The position numbers and the translations under genes are program-made. Shown here in pieces: positions 5,618-9,736 of a stretch of 9,736 bases of DNA; within the stretch, counting starts at the first letter, position 1; each line of letters starts with the position of its first letter. This stretch comes from DASZIT01 sp035948855 (GTDB taxonomy: Bacteria; Actinomycetota; Acidimicrobiia; Acidimicrobiales; RAAP-2). The stretch spans positions 1-9,736 of the forward strand of contig DASZIT010000089.1 of assembly GCA_035948855.1 (NCBI GenBank), written 5' to 3'. The notes beneath the pieces are model-generated. The model saw only the letters and a list, made by a program, of their open reading frames with translations. It did not search any database and was not told the origin of the DNA.

Positions 5618-6195
5618 TCGATCTGGAGCTGGCCAGCGATGCCAATCTGGTGGTGGCCGTCGCCCGCAGTCATCAGCCCGCTCTGGCCGAGGCCTATCGG
5701 CGTCACGGCGGAGCCGTCCACGCCCTGTCCCGACGGATCCTTCGCAGTGACCCTCCGGCCGAGGAGATCACCCAGGAGGTTTTCCTCGATCTGTGGCAGA
5801 GCCCGGAGAAGTTCGACGCTCAACGCGGGACCCTGCGCTCGTTCCTGTTGGCGCGTACCCATGGGAAGTCGATTGACTTCATCCGCTCAGAGACGGCCCG
5901 CCGCCGCCGGGAAGACCGCACCACTCGGGAGACGGCTACCGCCGGGTACGACGTCGAACATCAGGTCTGGGATCTGGCGGTGGCCGAGCAGGTGAAGGAG
6001 GCCCTCACCGCGCTTCCCGACGAATTGCGTCAGCCGATTCTGCTGGCGTATTTCGGCGGCCACACCTACCAGGAGGTAGCCAAGATGCTGGGAGCGCCGG
6101 AAGGCACCGTGAAGAGTCGGATCCGGGTCGGTCTCGGTCGGCTACGGGTGAACCTTGCCGCTCGGGGCGTCGAACCGGCCGGAGCCGAACGATGA
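5614..6195 (+). CDS. sigK: ECF RNA polymerase sigma factor, SigK-like
   Basis: A 193-residue ECF sigma factor with only regions 2 and 4. Region 2 spans about 20-90 (AEEITQEVFLDLWQSPEKFD, then GTLRSFLLARTHGKSIDFIR). Region 4 spans about 124-178, with LPDELRQPILLAYFGGHTYQEVAK and the helix-turn-helix ending EGTVKSRIRVGLGRLR. It would direct RNA polymerase to a specialised set of promoters and be held inactive by the overlapping anti-sigma factor. The SigK (ECF19) assignment rests on the RskA-type partner and on the promoter motif, so the symbol is provisional. ATG 5614 has AGGTGG 5 nt upstream; an in-frame GTG at 5605 would add three residues. Its targets are probably the genes to its left. Confidence 0.9.
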   Translation: MIDLELASDANLVVAVARSHQPALAEAYRRHGGAVHALSRRILRSDPPAEEITQEVFLDLWQSPEKFDAQRGTLRSFLLARTHGKSIDFIRSETARRRREDRTTRETATAGYDVEHQVWDLAVAEQVKEALTALPDELRQPILLAYFGGHTYQEVAKMLGAPEGTVKSRIRVGLGRLRVNLAARGVEPAGAER

Positions 6196-7043
6196 GCGGA
6201 ACCATGCCCGAGCCAACCCACGACGAAATTGAGGAACTCCTGGGTGCCTACGCGCTCGATGCCCTCGAACCCGAGGAGACCGCCCAGGTCGAACGGCACC
6301 TCCGCGAGTGCATCCGGTGTGTCATCGAGGTCGGCCAGCATCACGAGGTCACCGGTCTGCTGGCCAACTCCGGTGGCGACGCCTCTGCCGAGCTGTGGCA
6401 CAAGATCGCCCAACGCCTCGACGCGCCGTCGGACGTTCCCTCGTGGGACCGTCTGGCTGCCCGCCTCGACCCGGCTGGTGCACCCCAAGCCGTCCCGCCG
6501 CTCGAAGTGCCGTCCGCCGAGGTCATCGAGCTGGACCAAACTCGACGGCGACACCGATGGATGGTCCGTACCGCCAGCCTGGTGGCCGCCGCCGCGGCCG
6601 TCCTGGCCGTGGTGCTCGGCGTCCAGGTGAACCACCTCAACCATCAGGTGAATGCGCTGAGTTCGACCCGGCAATCGGTGAGCGCCGCGGCCCAGGCCGC
6701 CCTCGAAAACCCGACGACGCAACGCATACAGCTGACCCCGCCGGCGACATCGCCCGGACCGAAGGGGACCTCGGTCACCCTGGTGGTCGGCCAGACGGGC
6801 ACCGGCTACGTGTTCGCGTCCAACCTCTCGCCCCTCCCGTCGAGCCAGACCTATCAGCTCTGGGGGGCCATCAACGGTCAGTTGGTCTCGCTTGGTGTCC
6901 TCGGACCCGATCCGGGTGTCCGCGCCTTTACCTATGACACCGGGACCAAGGTCCAGGCCTACGCCATCACCGCGGAACGCGGTGGGGGGGTGGTCCAGAC
7001 AACCCACCTGCCGGTGGTGGAGGCCGCCGTCAAGCAAGCCTGA
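6192..7043 (+). CDS. rskA: Membrane anti-sigma factor with RskA-type C-terminal domain
   Basis: A 283-residue single-pass membrane protein. The N-terminal anti-sigma domain carries the zinc-binding-type motif His36-x3-Cys40-x2-Cys43 (in ERHLRECIRC). A basic stretch (118-126) leads into one membrane helix (about 127-146). The extracytoplasmic part (147-283) contains the anti-sigma-K/RskA domain, seen in TYQLWGAINGQLVSLGVL and neighbouring beta-strand-like segments. In the family, this part senses an envelope signal and regulated proteolysis releases the sigma factor; that behaviour is inferred here. The ATG overlaps the stop of the sigma gene by four bases (ATGA), with GGAG upstream, so the two are made in step. 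No obvious hairpin terminator follows before the convergent TetR gene. Confidence 0.9.
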   Translation: MSGTMPEPTHDEIEELLGAYALDALEPEETAQVERHLRECIRCVIEVGQHHEVTGLLANSGGDASAELWHKIAQRLDAPSDVPSWDRLAARLDPAGAPQAVPPLEVPSAEVIELDQTRRRHRWMVRTASLVAAAAAVLAVVLGVQVNHLNHQVNALSSTRQSVSAAAQAALENPTTQRIQLTPPATSPGPKGTSVTLVVGQTGTGYVFASNLSPLPSSQTYQLWGAINGQLVSLGVLGPDPGVRAFTYDTGTKVQAYAITAERGGGVVQTTHLPVVEAAVKQA

Positions 7044-7079
7044 CCTTTTGCGGCTGTCGGGCCGGCCGAGTGTCCGGGC

Positions 7080-7769
7080 TTAGTCGCGGTGGACCTGGCG
7101 GAGCCCGGCCCAGGCGAGGTCGGCCACCCGGGTGGCCAGCACCGAGGCCTCCGAGGAGATTCCGCTGATCTCGCCACCGTCCTCGAGGCTGGTGATCGGG
7201 GGAACGTCGCGGCCGAGCCACAGGCGGCTGGCGCCCTCGACCATTCCCACCACCGAGTAGGCCAGCAGCAGCCGATGCTCGGGCTCGAGCCCAGCGTCGA
7301 TCAGGGGGTCGATGGCTTGGGCGAGAGTGTCCTCGACCCGACGGAGCGCCTCGCCCAGCTCCGGGTCGTCGGGAGCGTCCCGCCCGTAGATGAGCCGGAA
7401 GGCGTGTTCGTTGTCCACCATCATCTCGAAGTAAGCGGCCATGCCCACCTCCACCTGCTGGCGGGGTCCCTCGGCGTCGGCCACCGCGCCGGTGATGCGC
7501 TCGATCAAGGCGTGGGAGAACACGTCCAGCAGCTCCAGATACAGCGCCCGCTTGGAGTCGAAGTGCTGATAGACGAGGGGCTTGGTGACGCCGGCGGCCT
7601 CGGCGATGTCGTCCATGGTGGTAGCGGCATAGCCGCGTTCGGCGAACAGGGAGAGGGCCTCGTCGAACAGCTGGCTCCTGCGTTCCTCGGCCGTGAGCCT
7701 CCGGCTCGTCGTCTGCCCGCTTCCGGGATCCTCCCGGTCGGTCGTCGTCGTCCCGCTCATCCCGGCCAT
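7080..7769 (-). CDS. TetR-family transcriptional regulator
   Basis: A 229-residue repressor-type protein. The DNA-binding domain covers about residues 28-75, with RGYAATTMDDIAEAAGVTKP and LVYQHFDSKRALYLELL as the canonical TetR helix-turn-helix. The C-terminal ligand domain (about 85-225) has no recognisable signature, so the effector is unknown. ATG 7769 gives the longest form. ATG 7760 is equally likely: TACCAT lies 7 nt before it, as for a leaderless message. It follows the glycosyltransferase gene in the same direction with an 83-nt gap and converges on the anti-sigma gene. The targets are not evident, and nothing links it to the metal/redox genes. Confidence 0.92.
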   Translation of the reverse strand: MAGMSGTTTTDREDPGSGQTTSRRLTAEERRSQLFDEALSLFAERGYAATTMDDIAEAAGVTKPLVYQHFDSKRALYLELLDVFSHALIERITGAVADAEGPRQQVEVGMAAYFEMMVDNEHAFRLIYGRDAPDDPELGEALRRVEDTLAQAIDPLIDAGLEPEHRLLLAYSVVGMVEGASRLWLGRDVPPITSLEDGGEISGISSEASVLATRVADLAWAGLRQVHRD

Positions 7770-7852
7770 GGTAGTCGGGTCGGAATTAGTGCCTGGCTGC
7801 CGGGACGGGCTTCACCGCACCCCCAAATGCCGGCGGTCCGGAGCCGAGTCGG

Positions 7853-8911
7853 TCAGAGATCGGGGAGGGCGTTGCTGATGTGATCGGGCAGGTCGCCGAG
7901 GGAGAAATGGGTGGTGGCCACCTCCTGGTTGTGGTCGAGCAGTGCGTCGTCAGGGGCGTCGAGCCAAGTACCGAGACCGGCCATCTCGTCGAGGGCGAAC
8001 CACCGGAATCCGAAGGTGGCCAGCTCGGTGGCCACCGGATAGGGACCGATGGCCAAAGGTCGCCGGTGGATGGCCGACTCCACCGACGGGTTCCCGAATC
8101 CCTCCCAGGTGGACGGGAGAGCGACCACATCACAGGCGGAGTAGGCGGCGACGACCCCGGCGGGAGGGACGGTCCTGGGCCACTCGAGGATCACCGGGCA
8201 CGAGGCACCCGCCACCAGTCGATCGAGCTCGGGCCCGTAGCCGTCTTCGGGCGGCCCGAGCAACCAGTAGAGCGCACCCAGCGCCTCGGCCACCTCGATC
8301 CCGCCGCCGACGTTCTTCCTCGGCAGGGCGCGGGTCGGCTGGAGCACCAGCCGTCGGCCCTCGTCGAGGCCGAGGGCGTCGCGTACCTGGCGGCGTTGGG
8401 CGTCGTCCTGGTCGGGGTCGAGGCTGGCGGGGGCGAACGAGTTGTAGATGGTGGTCGCCTCGATGCCGTACTCGGCCAGCTGGCGGCGGCTCAACTGGTT
8501 GATGGTCACGTGGGTCCACCGCCGGTCGTCGGGAGGCGGACCGTGGCCGGCGAACTGTGGCCGTTGCCAGGGGAGGTCGTGATGGTGCAGCAGCGCCGGC
8601 CGGTTGGCCAGCACCCGGGCCACCACGTCGGCCGCCGCCGGATTGAGGGGCAGGGAGCACAGGTTCTCCACCACCACCACGTCGGCCCCGGCGAGGGCGG
8701 AGTCGACCTCCTCGGCGGTCGGAGGATCCTCCACCCCGATGGCCAACCCGGGGAGGCAGTGGTCCACCGGCCCGTCGCCGGCCACCGTCACAATTGAGAA
8801 CCCCAGGGCCCGTAGCGCGCCCTCCCACTTGGCGGCTTCGACGGCAACCCCGTCGGATCCCCCGAGGCGGAACGAAACAAGCGCGGCGGTCGGAATGCGC
8901 CACGGTAGCAA
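7853..8911 (-). CDS. Glycosyltransferase, GT4-like
   Basis: A protein of about 350 residues with the GT-B layout. The N-terminal domain begins ALVSFRLGGSDGVAVEAAKW (10-29), a glycine-rich acceptor-side loop. The C-terminal donor domain includes PTRALPRKNV (192-201) and the retaining-GT motif E270-x7-E278 in STWEGFGNPSVES, which holds the nucleotide-sugar ribose and phosphates. It should transfer a sugar from a nucleotide-sugar donor; donor and acceptor are unknown. The start is uncertain: no ATG or GTG fits. TTG 8911 is given here. ATT 8896 would match the usual N-terminal length and sits 5 nt after a TACCGT element. The long frame extending to 9658 runs antisense to the hydratase gene and is not real. 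It diverges from that gene across about 40 nt. Confidence 0.85.
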   Translation of the reverse strand: MLPWRIPTAALVSFRLGGSDGVAVEAAKWEGALRALGFSIVTVAGDGPVDHCLPGLAIGVEDPPTAEEVDSALAGADVVVVENLCSLPLNPAAADVVARVLANRPALLHHHDLPWQRPQFAGHGPPPDDRRWTHVTINQLSRRQLAEYGIEATTIYNSFAPASLDPDQDDAQRRQVRDALGLDEGRRLVLQPTRALPRKNVGGGIEVAEALGALYWLLGPPEDGYGPELDRLVAGASCPVILEWPRTVPPAGVVAAYSACDVVALPSTWEGFGNPSVESAIHRRPLAIGPYPVATELATFGFRWFALDEMAGLGTWLDAPDDALLDHNQEVATTHFSLGDLPDHISNALPDL

Positions 8912-8946
8912 TGGGACATCCGACCGGGGAGCGGCTACCGTCGCGC
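8897..8946. promoter_or_regulatory. Divergent promoter region with inverted TACCGT elements
   Basis: Arms 8897-8909 and 8934-8946 are an inverted repeat with 12 of 13 positions matching. Each arm holds TACCGT, a TANNNT-type -10 element. On the plus strand it ends 6 nt before GTG 8948, exactly right for a leaderless start of the hydratase gene. On the minus strand it ends 5 nt before ATT 8896 of the glycosyltransferase frame. A shared operator for one dimeric regulator is the alternative. Confidence 0.45.
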
Positions 8947-8947
8947 C

Positions 8948-9736
8948 GTGCCCGAGACCGATGAGCTGGTGTCCACTCAAGTGGGCCCGGTGCTCACCCT
9001 CACCATCAACCGCCCGGAGCGCCGGAACTCCATGACCTGGGAGATCATCCGCGACCTGCGCCACCGTTTGGCCGAGGCCAAAGGCGACCCCAGCGTCCGG
9101 GTGGTGGTGCTGGCCGGAGCCGGCGACCAGGCGTTCTGCGCGGGTGCCGACCTGTCGGGCATGGCCCCGGCCGACGCCGGAGGCGGCACCGACGCCTTCT
9201 TCGACCAGCATGCCGCCCGGGGCTGGCTGGTCGACCTGTTCGAGGAGATGTGGCAGCTGGGAAAGCCGATCATCGCCCGGGTCCAGGGTTGGGCCCTGGC
9301 CGGCGGGTTCGGGTTGGCGTTGGCCTGTGACCTGGTGGTGGCGTCCGAAGCTGCCCGGTTTGGCGCTCCGGAACTGAACGTGGGCCTGTGGCCGTTCATG
9401 ATCACCGTGCCGATGGTGCGCTCGATGCCCCCGAAAAAGGCCCTGGAGCTGATGCTGACCAGCCGGGTGGTGGGGGCGGCCGAGGCCGATCGGATCGGGT
9501 TCGTCACCCGGGTGGTCCCTCACGACCAGCTCGACGAGGCGGTCGCCGAGCTGGCGGCGACCTTGGCGTCGAAACCCCCTGGGGTGATGAGGCTCGGGCG
9601 CGAATCGTTCTACGCTGTGTGGGATTCGGCCGCCTCCGAGGCGTTGGCTCACCTGCACGCCATGCTGACGATCACCAGTCAGACGGCGGAGGCATCGGAG
9701 GGAATTTCGGCATTCATGGAGAAGCGAACGCCGGAA
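8948..9736 (+). CDS. Enoyl-CoA hydratase/isomerase family protein (crotonase fold), 3' end cut
   Basis: The frame is open from GTG 8948 to the window edge (263 residues), near the full family length, so only a few residues are missing. Crotonase landmarks are NRPERRNSM (21-29), the first oxyanion-hole loop AFCAGADLSGM (62-72), and the second, WALAGGFGLALACDLVVAS (115-133). The position of catalytic Glu144 of rat hydratase is Gly122 here, while the Glu164 equivalent is kept (Glu142 in APELNVG). A single glutamate is more typical of enoyl-CoA isomerases or other crotonases than of a classical hydratase, so the exact reaction is open. There is no ribosome site; a TACCGT -10 six bases before GTG suggests a leaderless message. 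Confidence 0.9.
   Translation, partial: MPETDELVSTQVGPVLTLTINRPERRNSMTWEIIRDLRHRLAEAKGDPSVRVVVLAGAGDQAFCAGADLSGMAPADAGGGTDAFFDQHAARGWLVDLFEEMWQLGKPIIARVQGWALAGGFGLALACDLVVASEAARFGAPELNVGLWPFMITVPMVRSMPPKKALELMLTSRVVGAAEADRIGFVTRVVPHDQLDEAVAELAATLASKPPGVMRLGRESFYAVWDSAASEALAHLHAMLTITSQTAEASEGISAFMEKRTPE

Noticed and set aside
6066..7037. A 323-residue minus-strand frame opposite the sigma and anti-sigma genes
   Set aside because: The plus strand encodes recognisable sigma and RskA-type domains; the minus frame has no domain and is a codon-bias shadow.
7044..7079. Possible bidirectional terminator between the anti-sigma and TetR genes
   Set aside because: Only short, imperfect GC pairings around GGCCGGCC are visible; no convincing stem.
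7089..8797. Long plus-strand open frames opposite the TetR and glycosyltransferase genes (7089-7883 and 7880-8797)
   Set aside because: Their translations are the low-complexity shadows usual in high-GC DNA; the opposite strand carries clear domain motifs.
8912..9658. In-frame extension of the glycosyltransferase to 601 residues
   Set aside because: It runs antisense to the enoyl-CoA hydratase gene, has histidine/glycine-rich shadow composition and no domain resemblance.
1..9736. CRISPR array, tRNA or rRNA genes, insertion sequences, prophage or attachment sites
   Set aside because: No spaced direct repeats, transposase-like frames, tRNA-like folds or terminal inverted repeats were seen; nearly all the window is explained by protein genes.

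Overview
The window reads as a high-GC actinobacterial chromosome, probably an Acidimicrobiia-like lineage. The reasons are the GC-rich codons, a SigK/RskA-type sigma/anti-sigma pair, exported ferritin-like proteins of a kind common there, and frequent starts without a Shine-Dalgarno site. The lineage is an inference from gene content, not a measurement.

Bases 1-5461 are almost entirely minus-strand genes. In transcription order they are a copper-binding cupredoxin lipoprotein (5461-5024), two tandem exported ferritin-like proteins (4947-4048 and 4048-3272), a strong hairpin terminator (3186-3218), a cytosolic diiron protein (3062-2280), two integral membrane proteins of unknown role (2208-1708 and 1660-695), TatA (609-325) and the start of TatB (301 to the window edge). 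Diverging from the cupredoxin on the plus strand are an ECF sigma factor (5614-6195) and an overlapping membrane anti-sigma factor with an RskA-type C-terminal domain (6192-7043). The right-hand part looks unrelated: a TetR regulator (7769-7080) and a GT4-type glycosyltransferase (8911-7853) on the minus strand, then a divergent enoyl-CoA hydratase/isomerase (8948 to the window edge).

The main result is a shared promoter motif. The pattern NCATCC, a 15-16 nt spacer, then MCGAAN occurs upstream of the sigma gene, the cupredoxin, the diiron protein and tatA, each time on the coding strand. A degenerate fifth copy precedes the membrane-protein pair. I found no other copy in the window. It closely resembles the SigK promoter consensus as I remember it from mycobacteria (CCATCC, 16-17 nt, CCGAAT). 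The left 7 kb can therefore be read as one self-regulated regulon: the anti-sigma factor senses an envelope signal and releases the sigma factor, which switches on its own operon, a cupredoxin, Tat-exported ferritin-like proteins, a diiron protein, membrane proteins and the Tat translocase subunits that would export the ferritin-like proteins. A redox or metal role at the cell envelope is the most natural reading, but the signal and the biochemical job are not visible in the sequence.
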